DNA from: Scybalousia_A sp045221575
GTDB lineage: Bacteria > Bacteroidota > Bacteroidia > Bacteroidales > P3
Direction of reading: 5' to 3'
Assembly (NCBI GenBank): GCA_045221575.1
Contig: JBGUWU010000032.1
Location: 1 to 10,639, forward strand
DNA length: 10,639 nt
Part shown: positions 1 through 7,496 of the stretch, one piece after another
How the letters are laid out: the number at the start of each line of letters is the position of its first letter
How positions within the stretch are numbered: the stretch's first letter is position 1
Notes under the pieces: model-generated
The model's database searches: none
The model's input: the letters and a program-made list of their open reading frames with translations, nothing else
Told to the model about the DNA's origin: nothing
Program-made: the position numbers and the translations under genes

Positions 1-35
1 AAGTAAATATTATTGTCTTTGCAAAAACTTTACTT
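1..35. other. Inverted repeat in the leader of the leftward transcript
   Basis: AAGTAAA (1-7) and TTTACTT (29-35) form a perfect 7-bp inverted repeat with a 21-nt spacer. It lies downstream of the minus-strand promoter at 57-88, so it would be in the 5' leader of that mRNA. It could be a hairpin or an operator half-site pair. In DNA this AT-rich it could also be chance. Confidence 0.2.
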
Positions 36-56
36 AAAACCACCGATTATTTTATG

Positions 57-88
57 CAAAGTTAATAAAAATTTTTCAAATAAACAAA
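57..88 (-). promoter_or_regulatory. Bacteroidota-type promoter reading off the left edge
   Basis: On the minus strand, TTTG (85-88) is followed after 20 nt by TAACTTTG (57-64). This matches both parts of the Bacteroidota primary-sigma consensus, TTTG at -33 and TAnnTTTG at -7. Transcription would start near position 50 and run left. No ATG occurs on the minus strand between there and position 1, so the gene it serves begins outside the window and is divergent from fprA. The -33 box lies 8 nt from the heptamer array of the first repeat copy. Confidence 0.6.
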
Positions 89-95
89 AATTTTT

Positions 96-233
96 AATTA
101 GAAATTAGTAATTAGAAATTAGTAATTACGGAGAGCCTCCGCTGGCAATAAAGCTGGCAGTAAAGTATAGCGACTAAAAGTGTTGTAATCGTTAATCCGC
201 CAATTTCTAATTTCTAATTACTAATTACTAATT
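96..233 (+). repeat. Dispersed heptamer-armed repeat, copy A
   Basis: The left arm (96-128) is a tandem array of ATTAGAA/ATTAGTA heptamers. The right arm (202-233) is the inverted counterpart, built from TTCTAAT/TACTAAT. The interior begins with a perfect 5-bp hairpin, CGGAG-AGC-CTCCG (129-141). A 12-bp unit then occurs twice in tandem with one mismatch (GCTGGCAATAAA 141-152, GCTGGCAGTAAA 153-164). The conserved core follows: ATAGCGACTAAAA (167-179) and GTTAATCCGC (191-200). The core recurs at 1528-1557 in the same orientation and at 10288-10319 inverted. No open reading frame or transposase is present. It is a small non-autonomous or structural element of unknown class. Confidence 0.85.
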
Positions 234-265
234 GAATGAAAATTTTTCATTTCTAATTATTTTTG

Positions 266-273
266 TATTTTTG
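266..273 (+). promoter_or_regulatory. Putative -7 box for fprA
   Basis: TATTTTTG matches the Bacteroidota TAnnTTTG -7 consensus exactly and lies 23 nt before the fprA ATG. No good TTTG -33 box is present at the expected spacing; TTTC at 245-248 is the nearest. The box lies just beyond the right arm of repeat copy A, so the repeat separates this promoter from the leftward one at 57-88. Confidence 0.45.
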
Positions 274-296
274 CAAAAATTAAACAATATAACATT

Positions 297-1475
297 ATGG
301 GTAAAAAAATAACAGATAAAGTAACCTGGGTCGGAAAGGTTGATTGGGAACTAAAAAGTTTTCATGGAGAAGAACTCTCTACACATAAAGGTTCTTCATA
401 TAATTCCTACCTTATTAGAGATAAGAAAACAGCATTGATAGACACTTGTTGGATACCTTACGATAAGGAGTTTGTTAATAATCTTAAACAAGAGATAGAT
501 CTTAATAAAATTGACTATATTATAATGAACCACAATGAATGCGACCATTCTGGTGCTTTAGTAGAGTTGATGAGAGAGATACCTAATACTCCTATCTACT
601 GTACTAAGAAAGGTGAAGCGATAATACGTGGTCATTATCATAAAGATTGGAACTTTGTTAATGTAAAGACAGGCGATAATTTATGCTTAGGAGATAGTAC
701 TCTAACCTTCATAGAAGCAACAATGTTGCATTGGCCAGATACTATGTTTACTTATATGAGTGGTGAGAATATATTGTTCTCTAATGACGGTTTTGGTCAG
801 CATTATGCTTCTGAGTCTTTGTTTAATACAGAGGTAGATACTGAAGAAATGTACTATGAGGCTAAGAAATACTATTGTAATATTCTTAATCCATTCTCTG
901 CAATGTGCTTAAAAAAGATAAAAGAAGTGCTTGCTTTGAATCTTCCTTTGGATATGATATGCCCTTCTCATGGTATTATATGGAAAGATAATCCAGCACA
1001 GATAGTAGAACAATATCTTAAATGGGCTGATGCATACCAAGAAGATCAAGTAACTATAGTCTATGATACTATGTGGCAAAGCACTCGTCTGATGGCTCAA
1101 GCAATAGCAGAGGGTATTAAAGAAAGTTCTCCTACTACGAGAGTAAAGCTTATGAATGCAGGTAAAGATGATAAAAATGATATACTTACTGAGATATTCT
1201 CTTCTAAGGCTTTCTTGATAGGCTCTCCTACTATTAATAATGGTTATTCTTACGCTATTGCTGGTCTTTTAGAAATGATAAAAGGACTTAAGTTTAAGAA
1301 TAAAAAAGCTGCATGTTTTGGCTCGTATGGTTGGAGTGGTGAGGCAGTAAAACAGATGACAGAGCATCTACAGAAAGCAGGCTTGGAAATAATTAATGAA
1401 GGAATAAGACAACCATGGGTTCCAGATAACAATATGTTAGAAGAATGCAAAAAATATGGTTCTACTCTAATTTGA
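297..1475 (+). CDS. fprA: FprA-type flavodiiron protein (O2/NO reductase)
   Basis: This is a cytosolic A-type flavodiiron protein that reduces O2 to water and/or NO to N2O, protecting anaerobes from oxygen and nitrosative stress. Residues 1 to about 245 form the metallo-beta-lactamase-like diiron domain. Expected iron ligands are visible: H79, E81, D83 and H84 in the HNECDH motif, H145 in LHWPD, D164 in SNDG and H225 in CPSHG. Residues from about 252 to 392 form a flavodoxin-like FMN domain with the phosphate-binding loop DTMWQST (257-263). The 392-residue length is normal for the two-domain class. There is no C-terminal rubredoxin or flavin reductase module, so an external electron donor is needed, and none is encoded here. 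The ATG follows a -7 box at a sensible distance. The TGA stop touches repeat copy B. O2 versus NO preference cannot be read from the sequence. Confidence 0.95.
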   Translation: MGKKITDKVTWVGKVDWELKSFHGEELSTHKGSSYNSYLIRDKKTALIDTCWIPYDKEFVNNLKQEIDLNKIDYIIMNHNECDHSGALVELMREIPNTPIYCTKKGEAIIRGHYHKDWNFVNVKTGDNLCLGDSTLTFIEATMLHWPDTMFTYMSGENILFSNDGFGQHYASESLFNTEVDTEEMYYEAKKYYCNILNPFSAMCLKKIKEVLALNLPLDMICPSHGIIWKDNPAQIVEQYLKWADAYQEDQVTIVYDTMWQSTRLMAQAIAEGIKESSPTTRVKLMNAGKDDKNDILTEIFSSKAFLIGSPTINNGYSYAIAGLLEMIKGLKFKNKKAACFGSYGWSGEAVKQMTEHLQKAGLEIINEGIRQPWVPDNNMLEECKKYGSTLI

Positions 1476-1575
1476 AATTAGTAATTAGAAATTAGAAATT
1501 GCAGAGAACCTCCGCAGGCAATAACGCATAGCGACTAAAATGTAAGCATTAATCCGCAATTTCTAATTTCTCTTT
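1474..1575 (+). repeat. Dispersed heptamer-armed repeat, copy B
   Basis: This copy is in the same orientation as copy A but shorter. The left heptamer array (1474-1500) starts on the last two bases of the fprA stop codon. The interior has one unit, GCAGGCAATAA, where copy A has a tandem pair. The core is ATAGCGACTAAAA (1528-1540) and ATTAATCCGC (1548-1557). The right arm (from 1558) begins AATTTCTAATTTCT and then decays into a CT-rich stretch. The hairpin near the left of the interior persists with a mismatch (GCAGAG-AAC-CTCCGC). The copy occupies most of the fprA-nadE gap. I see no convincing terminator or promoter box in the remaining 30 nt before nadE. Confidence 0.85.
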
Positions 1576-1605
1576 TCTATTTATTGATTAAAGAAAAGTT
1601 TTGTA

Positions 1606-3144
1606 ATGAAAGTAAATATTTCTCAACTTAATTATAAGACTCTTAATTGTGGGGCTAATACTGATATGATTAAAGAAGTGTTGGCTAAGAGTAATAATGA
1701 CGTGTTAAATATCTTTGGAGAGTTGGCCTTGTGTGGTTCGCCTCTTTTTGATGCTTCAAAAGATAAAGACTTATACAAAGAAACCTCTCTTTGTGGTGAG
1801 CAACTATTAAAAGAGAAGAAAAGTTTTATTGTCGGCACAGTAGCAAAAGGTGAGCAAAATTTAAGATATAATGCATTGGTATTTGTAGATAAGGGGGAAG
1901 TTGTAGGGCTTGCAACCAAGAGAAATCTTACTCGTTTTGATGATAACTTCACTATTGGTAATGGATTAGAACTTATTAAATATGAAGGTAAGAACATCGC
2001 TTTTGGATTTTTATCTGATTTAGAGAATTTTGTTAAAAAGAATCTTAAAGCCGATGTGGTTATATTATGTTCTAATGAGTTGTTTGATAAAGACGATAAA
2101 GATGAAACAATAAGCACTCTTTCGTTCTATGCCAGACAACTAAAAACTAAGATAGTATATGTTAATAGAGTAGGTGCAGAGGGTTGCTATATCTTCAATG
2201 GTAGTAGCTTTATTATGAATGAAAGAGGAGAGGTTTGCGAACGTCTTCCTATGTTTGAACAAGGTAGTATCTTTGCTGAAACAGATAATATAAAGGCTAA
2301 GACTTTTCAGCCGCTATGCTATGAAGAAAAGATATTTAAAGCAGGTGTATTAGGTTTAAGAGATTATTTTACTAAAAACAATATAAAGAAAGCAGTTATA
2401 GGATTGAGTGGAGGTATAGACTCTGCCGTTGCGGTGGTGTTTGGAAAAGAAGCATTAGGAAAAGATAATGTTATTGGTGTGTTGATGCCAAGTAAATATT
2501 CTTCTGACCACAGTGTTAATGATGCAGAGGTATCAGCAGATAATCTTGGAATAAAGAGATATACTATTCCTATTCAAAATATATTTGAAGCAAGCCTACA
2601 TACTATGCAACCTATTTTTGAAGGAACAGAACCTAATACGGCAGAAGAAAACTTACAAGCAAGAGCAAGAATGATGATAGTTATGGCTATAGGTAACAAG
2701 ATAGGAGCAGCCATGCTTAATACATCAAATAAGAGTGAGAGTGCAGTAGGTTATGGTACATTATATGGTGATGACTCAGGTGCTATAAGCGTATTGGGAG
2801 ACTTATACAAAACAGATGTGTATAGAGTAGCTCGTTGGATAAATAAGGATAAAGAGATAATACCTTGGAACTCTATCAATAAAGCACCATCTGCTGAGCT
2901 ACGTTTCAATCAAAAAGACTCAGATACTCTACCAGAATATGATGACTTAGATAAAGTGCTTGTGGATTACATAGATAAAGGTCTTTCTCGTTCAGAACTG
3001 ATGAATAAAGGTTATGAAGAAAGCCTTATAAATAGGGTGCTACATTTGTTTAAAATAAATGAATGGAAAAGACACCAAGAAGCACCAGCCTTACGTTATA
3101 GTAAGACATGCTTTACAACAGATTATAAAAAACCTATATCATAA
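1606..3144 (+). CDS. nadE: NAD+ synthase with a degenerate glutaminase domain
   Basis: NadE catalyses the last step of NAD+ synthesis, amidating deamido-NAD+ with ATP. Residues 1 to about 225 form a nitrilase-fold glutaminase-like domain. Residues from about 240 to 512 form the synthetase. The synthetase looks intact: the PP-loop SGGIDS (268-273), TSNKSESAVGYGTLYGD (373-389), PSAELR (428-433) and the C-terminal HQEAPALRYS segment (490-499). The glutaminase triad is not intact. E39 and K105 fit the Glu and Lys positions, but the strand that normally reads ICED reads FLSD (135-138), which puts Leu136 at the nucleophilic Cys. PEL has also become GEL. At 512 residues the protein is shorter than most glutamine-dependent NadE proteins, and the shortfall is in the N-terminal domain. 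It heads the operon. I infer an ammonia-dependent enzyme or one fed by a partner. Confidence 0.9.
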   Translation: MKVNISQLNYKTLNCGANTDMIKEVLAKSNNDVLNIFGELALCGSPLFDASKDKDLYKETSLCGEQLLKEKKSFIVGTVAKGEQNLRYNALVFVDKGEVVGLATKRNLTRFDDNFTIGNGLELIKYEGKNIAFGFLSDLENFVKKNLKADVVILCSNELFDKDDKDETISTLSFYARQLKTKIVYVNRVGAEGCYIFNGSSFIMNERGEVCERLPMFEQGSIFAETDNIKAKTFQPLCYEEKIFKAGVLGLRDYFTKNNIKKAVIGLSGGIDSAVAVVFGKEALGKDNVIGVLMPSKYSSDHSVNDAEVSADNLGIKRYTIPIQNIFEASLHTMQPIFEGTEPNTAEENLQARARMMIVMAIGNKIGAAMLNTSNKSESAVGYGTLYGDDSGAISVLGDLYKTDVYRVARWINKDKEIIPWNSINKAPSAELRFNQKDSDTLPEYDDLDKVLVDYIDKGLSRSELMNKGYEESLINRVLHLFKINEWKRHQEAPALRYSKTCFTTDYKKPIS

Positions 3145-3149
3145 ACAAG

Positions 3150-5051
3150 ATGAGTGATAGCATAAAACATGAATGTGGCATAGCAATGCTACGACTGTTA
3201 AAACCATTAGAGTATTATCAAGAAAAATATGGCAATACATGGGCGTTGAACCGTATGTATCTGCTGATGGAAAAACAACATAATAGAGGACAAGATGGAG
3301 CAGGTTTTGCTTCGGTTAAGTTTGATACTCAACCTGGCAAACAGTATGTTGATATCCAAAAGTCTAATGATAGACAAGCCATAGCAGATATATTTAAAAA
3401 TGTATTTGCAGACTATAAACATATAGAAAAAGAAAACCCAGATAAAGTTAATGATATTCATTACTTAAAAGATAATGCAAAATTCTTTGGTGAGGTGTTT
3501 ATGGGTCATCTTCGTTATGGTACTTTTGGAGGTAATGATCTTGCTAATCTCCATCCATTCCATAGAAAAAACAATTGGAAGACAAGAGATTTACTTGTAG
3601 CAGGTAACTTTAATCTTACCAATATAGATGATATGCTGAATAAACTTATTTCATTAGGACAACATCCTGTAGACGTAACTGATACAGGTATTGTTTTAGA
3701 GAAGATAGGTAAGTTCTTAGATAGAGAAGTAGAGGAGTTGTTTAAAAAACATAAACTAAACCAAGAATCCAATAGACAGATAACAGAGAATATATCTAAT
3801 GAAATGGACTTGCAGAAAGTGTTAGCTTCATCTGTAAAACATTTTGATGGTGGATATGTTATGTGTGGTCTAACTGGTAATGGTTATGCTTTTGCTGCAA
3901 GAGATGAAAACGGAATACGTCCTTGTTTTTGGTATAAGAATGATGAGGTTGTTGTGGTTGCATCAGAACGTCCTGCAATTATGACTACTTTTGATGCATA
4001 CGTAGAAGATGTTAAAGAACTTACTCCAGGTTGTGCTTTGATAATAAAACGAGATGGTACAGTTACCGAAGAAAGAATAAAACAAAGCCCACAACAACCT
4101 AAGCAATGTTCATTTGAAAGGATATATTTCTCAAGAGGAACAGATAAAGATATATACACAGAACGTAAGGCTTTGGGTGAAAAGATATTTCCTCAGATAT
4201 TACAAGCTATAGATAATGATGTAAAAAACACTGTAATATCATATATTCCTAATACTGCATCTGTTGCTTTCCAAGGTTTAGCGAAGGCATTTAATGACTA
4301 TTTAGATGAACAGAGGAAACAGCAAATACTTGCCTTAAATGGTGAAATAACAAAAGAGAAGATAGAAGAAATATTTGCTACTACAATAAGAAGAGAATAC
4401 ATAGTAGTTAAAGACGTAAAGATGAGAACATTCATTACTCAAGATAATGAACGAGATGATATGGTTGCTCATGTTTATGATGTTACATACGGACAGATAA
4501 AAGAAGGAAAAGATAATCTTGTAGTTATCGATGATAGTATAGTAAGAGGCACAACACTAAGACAAAGTATTCTATCTATACTTGATAAATTAGGTCCAAA
4601 GAAGATAGTTGTTGCTTCTTCTGCACCTCAAATACGTTATCCAGATTGTTACGGTATTGATATGTCAAGATTAGGATATATGGTTGCTTTTAATGCTGCT
4701 ATCGCATTGTTAAAAGAAAGAGGAATGCAGAATGTTATAGATGAAACATATCAACTATGTAAGAAGCAAGAAACTCTTCCTATTGAAATGGTTGTAAATT
4801 ATGTTAAAGCTATATATGAACCATTTTCTGCACAAGAAATATCTGACAAGATAGCACAACTTATAACTCCTAAGAAATGTAATGCAGAGATAGTTGTGGT
4901 ATATAATACATTAGAAAACTTACATGCTGCTTGTCCAAACCATACAGGTGATTGGTACTTCTCTGGTAACTATCCTACACATGGAGGTAATAAGGTTGTA
5001 AATACTGCATTCATTAATTGGTACGAAGGAAACAATAAACGTTCTTATTAA
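3150..5051 (+). CDS. purF: Long-form amidophosphoribosyltransferase homologue
   Basis: PurF makes 5-phosphoribosylamine from PRPP and glutamine, the first step of purine synthesis. The N-terminal Ntn glutamine amidotransferase domain (about 9-300) would expose Cys9 (ECGIAM) after loss of an eight-residue leader. HLRYGTFGG (120-128) matches the conserved HTRYST region, and RDENGIRP (251-258) is typical. The phosphoribosyltransferase domain carries the PRPP loop VVIDDSIVRGTTL (458-470). At 633 residues it is far longer than classical PurF (about 470-500). The extra length is an insert at about 383-422 and a tail beyond about 540. The usual HNGNLTN reads GNFNLTN (152-158), so Phe replaces the oxyanion-hole Gly. 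This variant matches a Bacteroidales subfamily annotated as PurF, so activity should not be taken as proven. The gene starts 5 nt after nadE. Confidence 0.85.
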   Translation: MSDSIKHECGIAMLRLLKPLEYYQEKYGNTWALNRMYLLMEKQHNRGQDGAGFASVKFDTQPGKQYVDIQKSNDRQAIADIFKNVFADYKHIEKENPDKVNDIHYLKDNAKFFGEVFMGHLRYGTFGGNDLANLHPFHRKNNWKTRDLLVAGNFNLTNIDDMLNKLISLGQHPVDVTDTGIVLEKIGKFLDREVEELFKKHKLNQESNRQITENISNEMDLQKVLASSVKHFDGGYVMCGLTGNGYAFAARDENGIRPCFWYKNDEVVVVASERPAIMTTFDAYVEDVKELTPGCALIIKRDGTVTEERIKQSPQQPKQCSFERIYFSRGTDKDIYTERKALGEKIFPQILQAIDNDVKNTVISYIPNTASVAFQGLAKAFNDYLDEQRKQQILALNGEITKEKIEEIFATTIRREYIVVKDVKMRTFITQDNERDDMVAHVYDVTYGQIKEGKDNLVVIDDSIVRGTTLRQSILSILDKLGPKKIVVASSAPQIRYPDCYGIDMSRLGYMVAFNAAIALLKERGMQNVIDETYQLCKKQETLPIEMVVNYVKAIYEPFSAQEISDKIAQLITPKKCNAEIVVVYNTLENLHAACPNHTGDWYFSGNYPTHGGNKVVNTAFINWYEGNNKRSY

Positions 5052-5055
5052 TACA

Positions 5056-5694
5056 ATGATGAAAAAACTGATATATATATTGTTGATAGTAGCAATGTTT
5101 TTTTCTTGTTCTATGTTCAAAAAAACAACTAAGACAGATAAACCTACTACACCTGTCACTACTTCAACAGAAACAAAGAAACCAAGCAATGAACCAGTAA
5201 AAAAAGTAAAGCCTTTTAATACTTTTTCGTGTAAGGTTAGTGGTTCTTATAAAAGTATTCCAATAAATGCAACAGTAAGAATAGCCTATGATAGTGTTGT
5301 TTGGGTGTCTGCTTCTTCACTTGGTATAGAAGGAGTGAGAGCTCTATGCTTAACAGACTCTGTATTTGTTATCAACAAATTAGAAAAAGAATACATTGCT
5401 TGTGATTATGAAAGGATAACTAAGTTTGTTGGTATGCCATTGAGTTATAACTTTGTTCAGTCATTATTTTTTGACACTATCAGAAATGCAACATTTAATT
5501 CACCAAACTTTTCTGGTACAATAAAAAAAGAAATAACTAAGGTGGATAAATACTATTTCCCTTCAGTGATAGAAATTAATGCTATATTCAACAAGCAGAA
5601 ACAAAATATCAAACTAAAGGTTAAGAATCATAAAGTAAATGTAGAGAACTCTTATCCTTTCTCTCAACCTAAAGGCTACAAAGTTAGACACTAA
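5056..5694 (+). CDS. DUF4292 family lipoprotein
   Basis: This is a predicted lipoprotein of the Bacteroidota-specific DUF4292 family, whose function is unknown. The N-terminus is a lipoprotein signal: MMKK, a hydrophobic stretch (5-16) and the lipobox FFSC with Cys18 as the lipidated residue. A Lys/Thr/Pro-rich linker (22-50) follows. The mature domain (about 53-212) has the family signatures: VSASSLGIEGVRALCLTDS (about 90-108), VINK followed by a Tyr, and a C-terminal YPFSQPKGYK. It is probably beta-rich and resembles LolA/LolB-type lipoprotein-handling folds, an inference from family knowledge only. Two adjacent ATG codons (5056 and 5059) could both serve as start. The gene begins 4 nt after purF and overlaps the next gene by one base (TAATG), so translation is probably coupled. 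Confidence 0.88.
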   Translation: MMKKLIYILLIVAMFFSCSMFKKTTKTDKPTTPVTTSTETKKPSNEPVKKVKPFNTFSCKVSGSYKSIPINATVRIAYDSVVWVSASSLGIEGVRALCLTDSVFVINKLEKEYIACDYERITKFVGMPLSYNFVQSLFFDTIRNATFNSPNFSGTIKKEITKVDKYYFPSVIEINAIFNKQKQNIKLKVKNHKVNVENSYPFSQPKGYKVRH

Positions 5695-7496
5695 TGGCTG
5701 AAAGTATTCTAACAGTAGAACATCTTTACAAAAGTTTTGGTACTAAGGTCGTATTTGAAGACCTTTCTTTTGGAATTAATATTGGCCAAAAAGTTGCTCT
5801 TATCGGAAGGAATGGAGAAGGTAAGAGTACTTTGTTGAATATGTTGTTTGATGAAAGGGAAAGAGATAATGGTTTAGTAACATTTAACTCCAAACTTGAA
5901 GCATCTTATCTGCCACAAAAGACATGGAAAGAAGATACTCATAGCATACAACAAGAACTGATGCTTAGCTATGATAAACAAGAGAGTGAAGAAACTTTTC
6001 TTGCAAGGGTTAAAGAGATAATGTCTATCTTTAAGGTAGAAGATATACTCAGACCATTAAATATTCTTTCAGGTGGAGAACAAAAGAAAGTAGCATTAGC
6101 CAAAGTATTGTTAAAGCAGAGTAACTTCTATGTGCTTGATGAGCCTACTAACCATTTAGATATGCAGATGATAGAGTGGTTAGAAAACTTCTTAAAGGCA
6201 AAAAATATTACCCTTCTTGTAGTAACTCATGATAGAGATTTTATTGATAATGTTTGCACAGATATATATGAACTATCTAAAACAACAATAGAAAAATATC
6301 ATGGTAATTTTGAATATTTTCTAACCAAGAAAGCAGAAAAAATTCAACAACAACAGACCTCTGTAGAAAAAGCACGTAATCTTTATTATAAAGAATTAGA
6401 CTGGATAAATCGTATGCCTCAAGCCAGAGGTACAAAAAGCAAGAAACGTATAGAGAACTTTGAAACGATAAAAGAGCAAGCCTTTCAGAAAACTGATAAA
6501 GAACAAGAGGAGTTTTCTGTTATTGAAAAACGTATTGGCAAAAAAATACTTGAGATAAACAGAATTTCTAAAAGTTTTGGTGATAATCAACTAATAAAAG
6601 ACTTTTCTTATAATTTTAAACGAGGTGATAAGATTGCTATAATGGGTAGTAATGGTTGTGGAAAGACTACCTTACTTAATATTATTATGGGTAAAGAAAA
6701 GCAGGATGCAGGAAATATTATAGTCGGTCAAAGTATAGATTTTGCTTATTATATGCAACAAGGTCTGTTGGAAAGTGAAGACAAAAAGGTTATTGATGTT
6801 ATCAAAGATGTTGCAGAAAATATTCTTGTAGATGATAATGGTAAAACGGGAAGTATAGGAGCTTCTGAATTTTTAGTTAAGTTCGGTTTTCCTAAGCAGA
6901 TGCAGTTCTCTCCTTATTCACTTTTGTCTGGCGGAGAAAAACGTAGGCTTTATTTACTGAAAACATTAATACAAAATCCTAACTTTCTTATACTTGATGA
7001 ACCTACTAATGATTTGGACATTTACTCTTTGCTGACCTTAGAGAACTTTTTGAAGAGTTATAAAGGTTGTTTGTTGTTAGTGTCGCACGATAGAAGATTT
7101 GTAGAAAATATCGTAGAACACTATTTTATTTTTGAAAAAGAGGGTAAGATAAAAGATTGCTATGTGCCATACAGTGAGTATCTTCAACAAAAGAAAAAGC
7201 AAGACAAATTACAGAAAACTCAAACAGACAATAAGGGTGCTGCTGCATATAAAGAACAAAAACAACAGTCTAAAAATAAAAACAAACTATCTTTCAAAGA
7301 AAAGCTATTAAAAGAAGATTTAGAAAAACAGATGCCTTTGTTAGAACAAGAGAAAGCAGAGTTGGTAAATAAACTTAGCGAAGGTAACCTATCTATAGAA
7401 GAACTGCAGACTGCCTCAAAACGAATAGAAGAAATAATATTTTTATTAGAAGAAAAAGAAATGCAGTGGCTACTGCTTAGTGAGAAAGAAGAATAA
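5694..7496 (+). CDS. uup: ABC-F family ATPase, Uup type
   Basis: This is a soluble twin-ATPase ABC-F protein without membrane segments. Members act on ribosomes; Uup is linked to ribosome assembly or translation and to suppression of precise transposon excision. The first nucleotide-binding domain has Walker A GRNGEGKST (38-46), signature LSGGE (125-129) and Walker B VLDEPTNHLD (147-156). The second has GSNGCGKTT (318-326), LSGGE (411-415) and ILDEPTNDLD (433-442). Both catalytic Glu residues are present. The linker (about 222-262) has the Uup-like ELDWINRMPQARGTKSKKR pattern. The last 70 or so residues are charged and coiled-coil-like, as in the Uup C-terminal DNA-binding domain. Linker and tail favour Uup over EttA or antibiotic-resistance ABC-F proteins. 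It is the last gene of the operon, and its stop codon abuts the stop of the convergent gene. Confidence 0.93.
   Translation: MAESILTVEHLYKSFGTKVVFEDLSFGINIGQKVALIGRNGEGKSTLLNMLFDERERDNGLVTFNSKLEASYLPQKTWKEDTHSIQQELMLSYDKQESEETFLARVKEIMSIFKVEDILRPLNILSGGEQKKVALAKVLLKQSNFYVLDEPTNHLDMQMIEWLENFLKAKNITLLVVTHDRDFIDNVCTDIYELSKTTIEKYHGNFEYFLTKKAEKIQQQQTSVEKARNLYYKELDWINRMPQARGTKSKKRIENFETIKEQAFQKTDKEQEEFSVIEKRIGKKILEINRISKSFGDNQLIKDFSYNFKRGDKIAIMGSNGCGKTTLLNIIMGKEKQDAGNIIVGQSIDFAYYMQQGLLESEDKKVIDVIKDVAENILVDDNGKTGSIGASEFLVKFGFPKQMQFSPYSLLSGGEKRRLYLLKTLIQNPNFLILDEPTNDLDIYSLLTLENFLKSYKGCLLLVSHDRRFVENIVEHYFIFEKEGKIKDCYVPYSEYLQQKKKQDKLQKTQTDNKGAAAYKEQKQQSKNKNKLSFKEKLLKEDLEKQMPLLEQEKAELVNKLSEGNLSIEELQTASKRIEEIIFLLEEKEMQWLLLSEKEE
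7450..7476 (-). terminator. Candidate weak terminator for the minus-strand operon, inside uup
   Basis: On the minus strand a 5-bp stem with a 4-nt loop (GCAGT-AGCC-ACTGC, 7476 down to 7463) is followed by the T-rich run ATTTCTTTTTCTTC. It begins 20 nt past the yigZ-family stop codon and lies within the last codons of uup on the opposite strand. The stem is short and the T-run is interrupted by C, so this is a tentative call. Confidence 0.3.

Noticed and set aside
96..233. CRISPR-like array from regularly spaced short repeats
   Set aside because: The repeats are contiguous 7-mers without spacers, the arms are inverted, and no cas gene is nearby.
1632..2117. 161-residue minus-strand reading frame inside nadE
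   Set aside because: Antisense to a clearly conserved gene; the product is Ser/Leu-rich with no motif, as expected of a shadow frame.
1606..2330. Frameshift or sequencing error explaining the missing NadE cysteine
   Set aside because: Homology to the nitrilase fold runs on in one frame on both sides of the site, from residue 1 to the synthetase domain.
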